Part shown: positions 34,592-45,300 of the stretch, in pieces
Layout of the letters: each line of letters starts with the position of its first letter
How positions within the stretch are numbered: the first letter of the stretch is position 1
DNA from: Rheum nobile
Lineage: Eukaryota > Streptophyta > Magnoliopsida > Caryophyllales > Polygonaceae
Direction: 5' to 3'
Length of the DNA stretch: 64,000 nt
Assembly (NCBI GenBank): GCA_027886185.1
Contig: WOAB01000589.1
Span: 9,367,001 to 9,431,000 of the forward strand
Position numbers and translations under genes: made by a program
Notes under the pieces: model-generated
Seen by the model: the letters and a program-made list of their open reading frames with translations, nothing else
The model's database searches: none
What the model was told of the DNA's origin: nothing

Positions 34592-34912
34592 GTGCTTAAA
34601 TCAGTTTTTGAATGTAGAACTAGGTACTCATGCATGCACCCAAGTTCTCTCGCTCAATACATGTCATGTGGGATGCATCTAGTTTATACTATTATTCTAT
34701 ACAAGCATGCTTGTTATGTTGTTAGTTGGTTTCCTAAACTTGAACGTAGGACTAGGAAGAAGAGTGGAATAGTTTGTGCATGCATTTTCACAATTCATAT
34801 AGAACTTGGAATTTTCGTGACTACATTCTCAAATTTTCTTGGTGATGTTCTAGAGCCTCATTTTTTTGATTTTCATGTAGGGCACTTGGATTCGAGGTCA
34901 AGTCCTTTCCAT
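34592..34912 (+). other. Internal 3' region of element A
   Basis: Non-coding sequence between the gag frame and the polypurine tract. A block around ATGCATTTTCACAATTCATA recurs in the 3' region of element C (near 40307) and, on minus, in element B (near 49790), which links the three families. Confidence 0.55.
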
Positions 34913-34923
34913 GGAGGGGAGGA
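34913..34923 (+). promoter_or_regulatory. Polypurine tract of element A
   Basis: GGAGGGGAGGA stands directly before the 3' LTR start TGATGTG. Element B has GGAGGGGAGCA at the equivalent place on minus (49488-49498). Confidence 0.85.
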
Positions 34924-36025
34924 TGATGTGACTACATCCCATCAAGAGCTAGACACCTTAAGCCACCAAGAGCCCCAAGTGCAAGCAGGTGACACCGGCC
35001 AAGTTGATCAAGGCCAAGCGTAGGCGCAACACAAGGAGGACTTCATTTCACCGGTCGCTCCACCACTTGTCCTGCACACCAAGGCTTACATTAACTCAAG
35101 TGACAATGAAGAGTCCGTTCAGCCCATGAGTGTCGAGGGAAGTGTGTCCAAGACTCCCAAACATCGCACTCCACACACGTCATCGCGCCAGGATGACATA
35201 GCTGCGTTGAGCATGGGCCCAATTTTGTTTCACTCGTGCAAACTGGCCTATTTTTGGAGGAGGCCAACTTAACTCATCCATCTACCATGTTCTAGAAGGG
35301 CAAGATCAAAAGACTTCGGGTTTAGGAGTTATTTTTATTTGGAAGACACTAATTGAGGATGCTTTTACTAGGCTAGTTCAAGACTTTTTAACTCCATTTT
35401 TGTAGGCCTATTTTAGCAAGCCTCGTGAGCCTTTTGTAATCATCACATGTTTAATAAAAAACCAGCAGCTTCAAGCTTCTTTCTATCAAAGAAAAGTCCT
35501 TAGCTCGTGTGTTATATCAAGCTCATCTTGCTTTTCTCCTTTGGGTGAGTCACATCCCATCGAAGAGGTTCAACCTTGTTCTTCCTTGAGGGTGTGTCAT
35601 ATCCTCCTTTGAAGTCCACCTATCCAGCCACTCAACTTCACCATTCGTTCATCTAAACACTCATCTCCACCCTCCTCAACTCCTCCTTCCCAGAACCAAC
35701 ATCATCATCACATCCTTCGCTGGACTGCCTGTGACCCTTTAGTAAATTCCGCACAACTTCTGATTCCCTGATCCGTTCATGGTCTAATTTTGAGGAAATC
35801 AACTAAACTTCCGGATCTAACTCTGGATCAAAATAATATTTTTTTGAAGCTTTGGAATCACCCAATTAGGAGTCCAGACTAGAGAGAACAAGCCAGTTTA
35901 AGACCAGACATATTTCCTGGAATTCAGGATCCTTCCTTTGAAGCCAGGACATGTACTCTCCTCCACTTGGACCTCAGTTGGAGCGTCTCCCTTGCACCGT
36001 GGACGAAAGAAGGCAGATCATGTCA
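34924..36025 (+). repeat. 3' LTR of element A
   Basis: The 1102-base copy of the 5' LTR ends GATCATGTCA at 36025 and is followed by the target duplication CCTTT. Confidence 0.93.
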
Positions 36026-36208
36026 CCTTTGCTTGAGCCTTTATCCATTGCTTGTTCTAGGCCTAGCTTGTCCTTTCACTTGAGCCTTCATTGTTTGCAT
36101 TAGCTTGATTGACTTAGGCCTAAGGCATTCCTCTCTTTTAGCATGATTGATTTGCTTGCTTGGATCTATTTACTTGGGTTGCCTCTTGCTTGTGCTAGGT
36201 GAGTCTCC
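36026..36208 (+). other. Leader of element C (second part)
   Basis: The leader continues directly from 31444 once element A and one CCTTT are removed. Its end, TTGCTTGTGCTAGGTGAGTC, matches the leader end of element D just before its gag start. Confidence 0.6.
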
Positions 36209-37371
36209 ATGGACGAGCCTTATTGGCCTCATTCCGCTCGGCCGCTGTCGGGCCGGCGCCTACGACGCCACGTCCTTGTATGGGGGTCCTTATCCACGCA
36301 CCGTTCATAGGCCCGCAACTGCTTATGAGTTCAGTCACCACTATGAAAAGGACGAGGTTTGGGCGGATGTGCGCCACCGAGGATATGATCGCGTCCAAGG
36401 CCACCTCGGCGCCCGCTAGACCGTCGTGACCCGGATTGGCTGTTGCCTCCCCGCCTCTATGGAGAGTATCTCGAGCCCTTTGAAGAGGAGGGTTGGGTGG
36501 ATGTGAGCCACCGAGGATATGATCGCGCCCACGAGTCCTTTGTGGCTAAACTAGCTAAAGAGGATCGCGCCAAAGAAGGTTGCCGCCCGCCGCACTGAGG
36601 CCACCGCCGAGGTCTTGCGCGCCACCCTCCACCGAGAGAGGGAGCGTATCAAGGCCATCGACGCCCGGCTCAATGAGGCCCTCGCCGAGGTCGAACTGCA
36701 CCGAGCGGAGCATGTCATGGCCGCTGAGGAGACAATTGCGGCGAAGGCCAACGGTCACCGGATGGCCATCGTGGGGCCCACCTTGGCCATCATCCCCCCA
36801 CTTCCACGCCGCCTACTCTGGCCTTGGCGCCACTCCCCACGGTGCCCCTCCTTCCCGGCGCCTCTTTGCGCGCCCCGGCTCACTGCCACCTTGAGGCCTC
36901 GGCACGTGAGGAGCCCAGGGAGCTTCTTGACGCTCGGCTACCACCAAGCCGGCATCCGCCGGACCACACCGAGGATGTGTCTAGTGAACGGCAGCCTGCC
37001 ACCGCAGCCAAGGAGACACGCGCCGCCAAGGCCCACCTCGCAGCCTTCAGTTCTTCACCGCCGCCTGGCATGCCCACCCCTAGAGCGACCCCCGCCTCCT
37101 CCTTGGTGTCGCGCCCTTGACTGACCACCACAGAGGGTGGTGCCTTGACGCTCACTCGGCTGGCCACGCCCTTGGATGAACCGCGCCTTGGTTGGCCGCC
37201 GCCCATCTCACGAGCGGTCCCTTGTCGCCTATTGGTAGCTCCCCATTGACCTGTCCCCATGGAGGCCGGTGCCCCATGGCTCCCCCACCGAAGGAGGCTT
37301 GCGCCTTGTCACCGCCCTGGCCAGTGCCATTGTTACCCTCGACGCCTCCCACCCAAGTTGAGGTCCCCTTC
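36209..37371 (+). pseudogene. gag-like region of element C, many frame changes
   Basis: The ATG at 36209 opens MDEPYWPHSARPLSGRR, homologous to the element D gag start MEEPHWPYNTRPLSGRH. A Tyr/Glu-rich segment (YGEYLEPFEEEGWVDV near 36460) and a coiled coil (ATLHRERERIKAIDARLNEA near 36620) follow in the same order as in D. A Pro/Ala-rich tail then decays. At least four frame changes or stops separate these pieces. GC content is higher than in the surrounding leader. The region is cut at 37371 by element E. Confidence 0.7.
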
Positions 37372-37641
37372 TGATGGCTTTTGCCTTTGCAGGATCGCTT
37401 ATGAGGAAGATAAAATGCCACGAACACCTTGCTATTGCTCCAAGGAATGCACGGCTGGAATATAGACTCTAGAAATGGTGGAATGAGAGGTTGATGGTGA
37501 GATCGGATGATGGGAATCAAACACGAACTGGATAGGCGAACAACGACAACTAGGAGTCCACCCGGTTGCCTTGAACGACTTGTAGAACCCAAGGAGTCCA
37601 CCTAGGGCTCAACAAGGTTTGATAAATCGCTCACAAGACTT
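37372..37641 (-). repeat. Truncated 3' LTR of element E
   Basis: This matches 39333-39602 base for base with a few substitutions (for example AACGAACTGG against AACACGAATCGG). The match stops at the CTCACAAG shared with the inverted leader copy. The remaining 430 bases of the LTR are missing. Confidence 0.88.
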
Positions 37642-38098
37642 GCGTGTTGCAGCTTGTTCCTAGTCCGTTGGCTTGCCGTCCTACCGCCGTCGGTGGCTGA
37701 GGTCGCGGCGAGGGGTACACTACCTCCTCCTCTTCCTCTTAATCGTCGACTTGCTCCGCCCATGTAGTATAGGGAGTCGGCTCCCTACGTGGGTAGGTGC
37801 CTCGGCCTCTGGACATACCTCCGCCTCCCAAGTCGCTGAGCCGGCCGGTGATGGTGGTTCCGGCCAGTCCCTGCGTGCGGTCCTCCTCAGGGAGCTTCTC
37901 TAGTCGTCTCTCCAAGGCATCATTGAATTCAGTCGCAGCTTGACATTGTTTTGATGAAGAAGCTCTCGAATGGCTTCTATGGTGGCGGGTGACACCGGCG
38001 AAGATGGCTCCTCTCGCCCCGAATCCGAGCCCCCCATGGTCACAAGCACATGAGCTAATTCGGACTAGGAACAAGCTGCAACACGCAAGTCTTGTGAG
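37630..38098. repeat. Perfect 38-bp inverted repeat inside element E
   Basis: The blocks 37630-37667 and 38061-38098 are perfect reverse complements and start with CTCACAAGACTTGCGTGTTG. The right block is leader sequence just upstream of the gag start, and the left block joins the LTR fragment. The eight bases CTCACAAG occur in both the LTR and the leader, which marks a microhomology switch point. Confidence 0.9.
37673..38037 (-). pseudogene. Start of the gag frame of element E
   Basis: On minus, ATG at 38037 opens MGGSDSGREEPSSPVSP and then IEAIRELLHQNNVKLR. The frame ends within about 50 codons, and overlapping frames on both strands (126 codons on minus, 76 on plus) carry the rest. The start resembles N-terminal gag sequences of plant gypsy elements in general character, but I cannot assign it firmly. 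Confidence 0.45.
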
Positions 38099-39318
38099 CA
38101 ACCAAAACCGCAAGCACAAAGGTAAGAAATGTACCTAGGGGAATTGGAGCTTTATAGGTTCGGCCCTCCTTGTTTGTCTTGGCTCCCAAGAAGCTTAGTT
38201 TCCAAATCTGAAATTAGAAAAAGATTTCTTCCAAAAATATGTGAGTAAGTTGGCTTTAATTAAATTACCTAAGGAAATATATTGAAGGAAGATAAAATAC
38301 TCCCTTTTTGCCTTGTATAATATGCAGCCACACCCCCCCTATGGAAACCACACAATCTCGGATTTTCTTGTGTGTAGTGGGCCGCAACTTGGAGAATAAG
38401 GCAAGGCCTTGGATTGCCAAAGATTTCGGCCAAGGGAAGGAAAGAGATCCCCAAAATTTCCTTGTGATATCTTTACCCAAACAAGGCAACAATTACCAAA
38501 ATTGCTAGATTTGTTTCCAAAAATGCTCACTCCCCCTTGGAAAGAAAATCTCACACGGATAGGGGCTTTTTAGCAAGGGACGAATTTATTTTTGGGAAGG
38601 GCCACAATATGGGAAACTTGTAAGGAAAGATTGGATTTTGACAAATCAATTTAATTTTCCTCCAAGAAAAATTCAAATATTTGTTTGAAAACCCGAAAAT
38701 GTCCCAACCCTTGGAGAGAAGACGTCGGGCGGGGTCTTCTCAAGCTCTTTGGGCCGGGACCACTTGACGTACGCCCTGGGACTTCTCAAGGCTTTGCCCG
38801 GGTCCGCTACAACCTTCTAAAAACAAAAGTGGCAAGGGCTACAAGCCCGCCTTTTTCTTTCCTTTTCTCTTTTCTTTCTTCTTCTTCTTCTCTCTTTTAT
38901 TTATTTATTTTTAAACTACAACGAAGAAACACAATTGAAAAACAAAGGGAGCAAAACGTCTTTCTCAAAAAGTGGAAAATCTTCTGATTTTAAACAAATA
39001 TCTCAACTTTCCTTTTTGAAAAACAAAATCCGATTTTGCCAAAACACAATCTTCTTAACAAGATCTCCCCACGATCTTAGGGGATATGCCTAGAAGTACA
39101 AGGAAAGGGGGTCTAGGGTTCACCTCGGCAGCCGCCGCCCACGGCCAGGCCGCCGCCTCTCCCTCTCGGCCTCGCACTCTCCTCGTCGGCGCTTAACCCT
39201 CTTGGGTGGGCTGGGCTAGGCTCTCGCTTTGCTCGGCTATGGGACAAGTTTTAAACAAAGCACGTGAGAACTTTAGGAAGACAATTTCAAGCAAAATGGA
39301 ATGTTTTATCTTGCTTTG
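38099..39318 (-). other. Leader of element E
   Basis: Non-coding sequence between the primer-binding site and the gag start, with A-rich and TTTCTTC-rich tracts. No domain was recognised. Confidence 0.5.
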
Positions 39319-39330
39319 GCTCTGATACCA
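39319..39330 (-). promoter_or_regulatory. Primer-binding site of element E
   Basis: On minus the site reads TGGTATCAGAGC, a perfect match to the complement of the initiator tRNA-Met 3' end. It lies two bases after the LTR end CCATCA. Confidence 0.88.
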
Positions 39331-39332
39331 AA

Positions 39333-40033
39333 TGATGGCTTTTGGCTTTTGCAGGATCGCTTCTGAGGAAGATAAAATGCCACGAACACCTTGCTATTGC
39401 TCCAAGGAATGCACGGAGGGAATATAGACTCCAGAATTGGTGGAACGAGAGATTGATGGTGAGATCGCATGATGGGAATCGAACACGAATCGGATAGGCG
39501 AACAACGACAACTAGGAGTCCACCCGGTTGCCTTGAACGACTTGTAGAACCCAAGGAGTCCATCTAGGGTTCAACAAGGTTTGATAAATCTCTCACAAGA
39601 GTCCACTCGTGAAAGAAGAATCGGTTTGAGTTTGAATGCGTTGGAATCCACCTAAACACTCACACTCACAATTGAATTGAAGTCGAATCCTCAAACTTAA
39701 ACTCAATCAATAATTCCAATCCAGGAATAAGAGAAACACAAGGTTCTTAATTTTATCAAAAGCTGGAAAATGAAATGCTAAAACCAACATATAAATAGTT
39801 TAAGAATGTGCCAAAAACGGAAAGCAAATAAAAGCCTTCAAACTCCTCTAGTGGGCCGGCCGATCGAGTCCTCCTTCCTTGCCAAGTTCTTCCTTATCAC
39901 AAGCCTCCCCACGTTCAAGCCCACGGTCCAAGCCTCCTTCCATGCCACCTTGGTCGCGCCTCCATGTAAAGCCTTCCCGTCACCGAGCCGACGCCGAGCC
40001 ATCTTGGTCTCCTTCTCGGGCTTGCTTGTATCA
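39333..40033 (-). repeat. 5' LTR of element E
   Basis: On minus the LTR begins TGATACAAGCAAGCCCGAG and ends GCCAAAAGCCATCA. A CTATTTATATG block near 39788-39798 is a plausible TATA region. The last 270 bases recur in the truncated 3' LTR. Confidence 0.85.
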
Positions 40034-40053
40034 CCTTCTCTCTTTCCTCTTGT

Positions 40054-41076
40054 ATGTCCTTGAGTGGCACATTGCATGAGTTTCTTGTTATTACATCCTT
40101 GGATAGAGCACTTTGCATGTTGACAAACTATTTTACATCTAGGACTATGTTCTCTTGTTTGCATTATAGTTTCATGTCTCAATTTATGTCCAAGAGGTCT
40201 CACTTCATGCATGCCATTCTCTCCATGTTTAAGTATGATCATTATTTCACTTGTTGTATCATGGGTCATCTACTTAGGCTTGCGAAGGGTAGTGGCATAA
40301 CTTATGCATGCATTCTTGCCATTCATATAGACTTTGGAGCTTGTGTTCTCACATCCCTCATTTTTCTTTGTGACACAGAGGTGCCTTATTATTCTGATTT
40401 TATTGAAGCATCATATGTTTTGTTGTTGCGTGTTCCTTGCTTTAGAGTTATCCTTAGACTCCTTCACTATCCCGTGGTATCTAAGCATTCTTTGGAGGAT
40501 AAGGATTACTCTCTCTTAGCCCACACACTAGATATGTCTAAAGCCCTTCATAGGCCACCATTGGTTGAGACTTTTCATGTTGATCATGGCCCCTCGAGGA
40601 TTATGCCTAGAGCCACTCATAGGCACCCCTTGGATGAGATTTTTCATGATAACCATTGGCCTTTAAGGATTACCTCATACCAAGCCACTTTGAGGACTCC
40701 ACCTTGGCTGACTTGGCCCTACCACCCTATTCCCTTCGAACCCCAATTGTACGTAGTTGCCTTGTCGACAACTTCTAGGGCGCTTCTCAAAGCTTCTCGC
40801 ACACACTCACTCATTTCCCTTACATTTTGGGAGATCTTTGATTTGGCCCTCATGACCGGTAGGAAACCTTTTAAGAAGGGGAGAGATTCCACTTTCCTTA
40901 TAGCTTGCCACATGCCACTCTTTGCCCCGGTTGAGCCTCTCACCCTAACTTTCTCTTTGTGGCCACTTAATGGAATCCCTCACACCCTCGACTCCACTAG
41001 TGTTGCTCACTTGGTGCCTCATTCCTCCCTTGGACACGTGCCTAGGAGCGGCCATAGCCCCACCCGGAGCCGTTGA
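40054..41076 (+). other. 340-codon open frame in the 3' region of element C, no recognised domain
   Basis: The frame is uninterrupted, but its composition (Leu/His/Ser/Pro-rich, no catalytic motif) and lack of any family I recognise argue for a chance frame in the non-coding 3' part of element C. A block near 40307 is homologous to non-coding sequence in element A (near 34780), which supports that view. A degenerate duplication of about 63 bases (HRPPLVETFHVDH then HRHPLDEIFHDNH) lies at about 40546-40671. Confidence 0.45.
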
Positions 41077-41167
41077 ATGATCTCACGTTTTCTTGTTGAG
41101 TTGCTTTTTTGTAGGTACATTCCTCCGGCTGCCATGCTCGCCCATGAGGCCTTCCCTCTTGTTGTGC

Positions 41168-41937
41168 CTAAGGAGCCGCCCGACGGATCTCGTATGCTCG
41201 TGCTTATTTGTGTTAGTGGTGGTCTCCCTCACTCCACCTTCACCTTTAAGAAGGGGAGACACGCCACCACACTTCCTCCACCTCCTAGACTTCCAACACC
41301 CTCGAAGCGAGGAGAAGGAAGCCCTCTTCACTTAGTCACGATCAAGCCACTCCGGGAAGAAAAGCCTAACCTTGGAGGTTTGATTCTCATCATCTATCCT
41401 TACATTTGACACCGAGGCAAAATTCCATGGAATCCCTCGTGCTATTGTCTTGGCTTGGGATCCTACATTAGTGAGTGGTTTTTGGAGCATTTGGTGACTG
41501 AACTTTGGGACGAACTTTATCCTTGACACTAGTCGCCTTCTCCACCCCGATGTCTTGCTTAGAGCCATCCTTAGGGCCCCACCACATCGTTGGCTGACCT
41601 TTTCGTTGCTTGTTGAGTTTGCTTGTCCTAAGACATTGGCGAACATGCCTCCATCATTTGCACTGATTCCAGCCCAACGCCACTCCAAACCTCGCCCATA
41701 CGGCCATGACGCCTACCAAGTGATCAAGTGGCTCGTCGATGATGCTTATATGGCGAAGCTTCCCGAGGGCTACATGACATCAATGCCATCACATCTTGTT
41801 GTGCCCAAGGAGCTGCCCGACGACTCTCGTATGCTTGTGCTTCTTTGTGTTAGTGGCGGTCTCCCTCACTCCACCTTTAAGAAGGGGAGACGCGCCACCA
41901 CACTTTCTCCACATGCCGGACTTCCTACACACTCGAA
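41168..41937 (+). repeat. Duplicated 130-140 bp block in the 3' region of element C
   Basis: The block 41168-41309 recurs at 41808-41937 with substitutions. Shared pieces include GTATGCT(C/T)GTGCTT, GGTCTCCCTCACTCCACC and TTTAAGAAGGGGAGAC. The first copy is followed directly by an LTR-end-like block (41310-41370) matching 30187-30245. The repeated purine run AAGAAGGGGAGA resembles a polypurine tract. Confidence 0.75.
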
Positions 41938-41969
41938 GTGAGGACGCTTTGAAGCTAAGAAGGAAAGAG

Positions 41970-42205
41970 TGATGAGTCCCAGTGATGAGTGTCTCTCCTT
42001 GGAGGAGCCAAGGCCTTGAGCACCAAGTCACCAAGGCGCCGACGCCTCAATGCCACGACACTCAAGCATCCGATGCTTCGATTCCAAGGCATTCAAGCGT
42101 GCGCCCCTATCCAAGCCTTTATGGATTTTATCCCCTTTCCCCTTTAGTTAAATAATTATGTAAGTGTCTTCCTATTTTAGGCGTGTGGACCCATTTGCAA
42201 GAAGT
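41970..42205 (+). repeat. 3' LTR of element C, truncated
   Basis: TGATGAG follows a purine tract (AAGAAGGAAAGAG, 41957-41969). The LTR matches the first 310 bases of the 5' LTR, including CAATGCCACGACACTCAAGC and GTGTGGACCCATTTG, then stops at about 42205 where copia1 3' debris begins. Confidence 0.7.
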
Positions 42206-42319
42206 TGCAAGAAGTGCCTTATTATTCATTTGCAAATAACATGCCACACAAAAGCTGTTCCCTAGGTTATAATTGATCGATCTAGCCAATCACTGAGGGA
42301 ATAATGGAAGTGGAGTTCC

Positions 42320-45300
42320 TCAATTTAGAGAGATCATCCCAAGGAGCATTCTCAAATACTCAAAGGGTTTTCTATCCAGTGCTTTGGTGAAGATATCTGC
42401 AACTTGTTCCTCTGTCCTGCAATGATCCATTCTAATGCAATTTTTCTCAACATTGTCACGGAGAAAATGATGACGAATATCAATATGCTTAGTACGTGAA
42501 TGATGAACATGATTTTTGGAGATGTTGATAGCACTAGTATTATCACACATAATGGGAACAGTGCCAAGAGACATACCAAAATCCTCCAATTGTTGTTTGA
42601 GCCATAATACCTGGGCACAACAAGCGGCAGCAGCAACGTACTCAGCTTCGACTGTTGAAAAGGCAACAAAATTTTGTTTCTTTGATGTCCAAGAGACAAG
42701 GCATGGGCCAAGGAATTGTGTCATCCCTGATGTGCTTTTGTGATCCACAAGGTGACCAGCAAAGTCAGCATCAGTGAAACCCACAAGTTCAAACCCACTG
42801 TTCCTTGGATACCAAAGACATAAGTTGTCGTTTCCTTTCAAGTATCGCAGGATCCTCTTGACCTCAGTTAGGTGTGACTCCTTAGGATTTGCTTGAAATC
42901 TAGCACAAAGACACACACTAAACATAATATCTGACCTACTTGCCGTTAGATAAAGTAAGGAACCAATCATGCCTCTATACATTGTAGCGTCTACATCGTG
43001 TCCATTCAAGTCTGCATCAAGTCGAGTGTTAGGAGAAATAGGGGTATCAATAGGTTTAGCTTTATCCATACCATACTTCTTCAACAATTCCTTGATGTAT
43101 TTTTGTTGATGTATTCTTGTTCCCTCAGAGGATTGAGAGACTTGTAATCCGAGAAAGAAAGAGAGTTCCCCAATCATACTCATCTCAAATTCACTGCTTA
43201 TGAGATCTTTGAACTTCTCTACAAGGGCAGGGTTAGTGGAACAAAAAATAATATCATCAACATAGACTTGGACTACGAGAATCTCACCTTTGTGTTCCAA
43301 GAGGAACAATGTCTTGTCAATTGCTCCACGTCTGTATCCATTGGAGAGAAGAAACTGTGCCAGTCGATCGTACCAAGCTCTGGGAGCTTGTTTGAGCCCA
43401 TACAGTGCCTTGTCCAATGCATACACATATTCTGGATGTTCCATGTCTTCAAAGCCTGGGGGTTGTTTCACATAAACTTCCTCTTGAAGATAGCCATTGA
43501 GAAATGCTGTTTTGACATCCATTTGATATAACGTGAATCCTTTGAAGGCAGCATATGCGATGAGAAGTCGAATGGCTTCGATACGAGCTACTGGAGCATA
43601 TGTCTCATCATAATCGATCCCTTCTTGTTGGTTGTATCCTTGAGCAACCAATCTCGCTTTGTTCCTTGTCACAGTTCCAGAGTCATCAAGCTTGTTTCTG
43701 AAAACCCATCGAGTGCCAATGGCATGCTTGTGCTTTGGAAGGGGAATAAGTCTCCAAACTTTGTTTCTTTCGAAGTGATGTAACTCTTCTTGCATAGAAA
43801 CTATCCAATCTGGTTCCTTGAGTGCTTCTTTGATGTTCTTTGGTTCTACAAAAGAGATAAAGGCATAGAAAGCACATACGTTGTAGAGTTGAGAGCGGGT
43901 ACCTCGTTCTTCATATGGTGTAAGAAGATTGTCGACTGGATGGCTCTTTGCGATTTTGGAGCTTGTAGATGCTGGAAGTGGAGATATAGGAGAAGGATCT
44001 GTAGCTGTAGTAGTTTTGGGAGCAATGACAGTTTCTGAAGAGGTTGTAGCTGTGCCCCGAATTATAGGTGCAGCAGCGTTATCTTGAATGTCTTCCTCCG
44101 AGTCCTCCACAATTGCATTCAACAACTCTTCTTCGATTTCAGATGTATCACCACCAGAAGTTCCTGTGGGAACAATGGTGATATCGGTGTCAGCATCTTG
44201 AGTTGTTGATGAGGGAATTGCAGGTACTGGTGGAACAATGTTGATTGCAGTTCCGCTATCTGTGATAGTTCCCTGAGAGCCTAGCGTGTTTCCACTAGCA
44301 GTGGGTGCACGGTTCCCTGTGCATGGGTTGTCACGATGATTGTTGTTGTCATCATCATCATCTGAGTCTTCACGTTGCATCCTTGGAAAATCATGATCAG
44401 GGGTCGTTGGATTGAGGGTATCACTCACAGCTTTGGAGTGTTCATCGAAGACAACATGAATGCTCTCTTCAATCTTCCGGGTTCGCTTGTTGTAGACTCT
44501 ATAAGCTTTGCTTGAATTAGCATAACCTAGAAATATTCCTTCATCGCTCCTTGGATCAAATTTTCCCAAGTTGTCTTTTCCATTGTTGTGAATGAAGCAT
44601 CTACAACCAAAGGCACGCAAGTGGGAAACATTGGGCTTGCGTTCCCTGATTAGTTCATATGCAGTTTTATTTAACAATGGTCTAAGCATGGCACGGTTAA
44701 GGATATAGCATGAAGTGTTGATCGCCTCAGCCCAGAATAATCGAGGAAGGTTGCTTGCTATGAGTATTGTTCTAGCCATGTCCTCCAATGTTCTGTTTTT
44801 CCTCTCGACTACTCCATTTTGTTGTAGTGTCCTAGGAGCTGAGAAGTTATGAGAGACCCCATGTTCCCTACAATAATCATGGAATATGGAATTCTCAAAC
44901 TCCGTTCCATGGTCGGATCGAATGGAGCTTAGCTTGAGACCCAAATTTGTTTCCACACTCTTGATTAAAGATTCAAATGCCTCGAATACCTATTCCTTGG
45001 AAGAGAGAAAAATTGTCCATGTCAATCTAGAGTAATCATCAACAATAACAAACACATACCTGTTCCCTGCATGACTTCTTATCCTCATGGGACCATAGAG
45101 ATCCATATGGATCAGTTCCAGAGGTCGAGAAGTGGTAACATCTGGTTTGCTTTTGAAAGAGGAACGTGTTTGCTTCCCTCTTACACAGGCTTCACAAACT
45201 CCATGGATCTCAGGTTTGCCATTTGGAAGTCCTCTAACCAGTTCCTTCTTGTAAAGTTTATGAATGAGTTGTAAATTTGCATGTCCAAGCCTTCTGTGCC

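Larger units (their letters stand above)
31445..36025 (+). mobile_element. LTR element A: complete, non-autonomous, gag-remnant only, TSD CCTTT
   Basis: Two LTRs (31445-32520 and 34924-36025) begin TGATGTGACTA and end in (A/G)TCA. The five bases CCTTT flank both sides (31440-31444 and 36026-36030). A primer-binding site follows the first LTR, and a purine tract precedes the second. The 2.4 kb interior has one 374-codon frame with a CCHC knuckle and no protease, RT or integrase. It is inserted in the leader of element C and is related to element B (47616-52510), which keeps a gag core that A has lost. It would need proteins from a relative to move. Confidence 0.92.
37372..40033 (-). mobile_element. 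LTR element E, minus strand, anomalous 3' end, TSD CCTTC
   Basis: CCTTC flanks the element on both sides (37367-37371 and 40034-40038). Read on minus, a 701-base 5' LTR (40033-39333) is followed by a primer-binding site, a non-coding leader, a short gag start at 38037, an inverted copy of leader sequence, and then only the last 270 bases of a 3' LTR ending at 37372. There is no pol. The target duplication shows the structure was integrated as one piece. Confidence 0.85.
29524..42205 (+). mobile_element. LTR element C, gag-only, split by elements A and E, 3' LTR truncated
   Basis: A 5' LTR (29524 to about 30245) and the start of a 3' LTR (41970-42205) share the GGAGGAGCCAAGGCC block, CAATGCCACGACACTCAAGC and GGACCCATTTG in the same order. 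Between them lie a leader (30246-31444, resuming at 36026), a decayed gag-like region (36209-37371) and a non-coding 3' region (40034-41969). Elements A and E, each with its own target duplication, sit inside. I find no protease, RT, RNase H or integrase, so C was non-autonomous even when intact. The total without inserts is roughly 5.4 kb. The right end meets copia1 debris. Confidence 0.65.
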
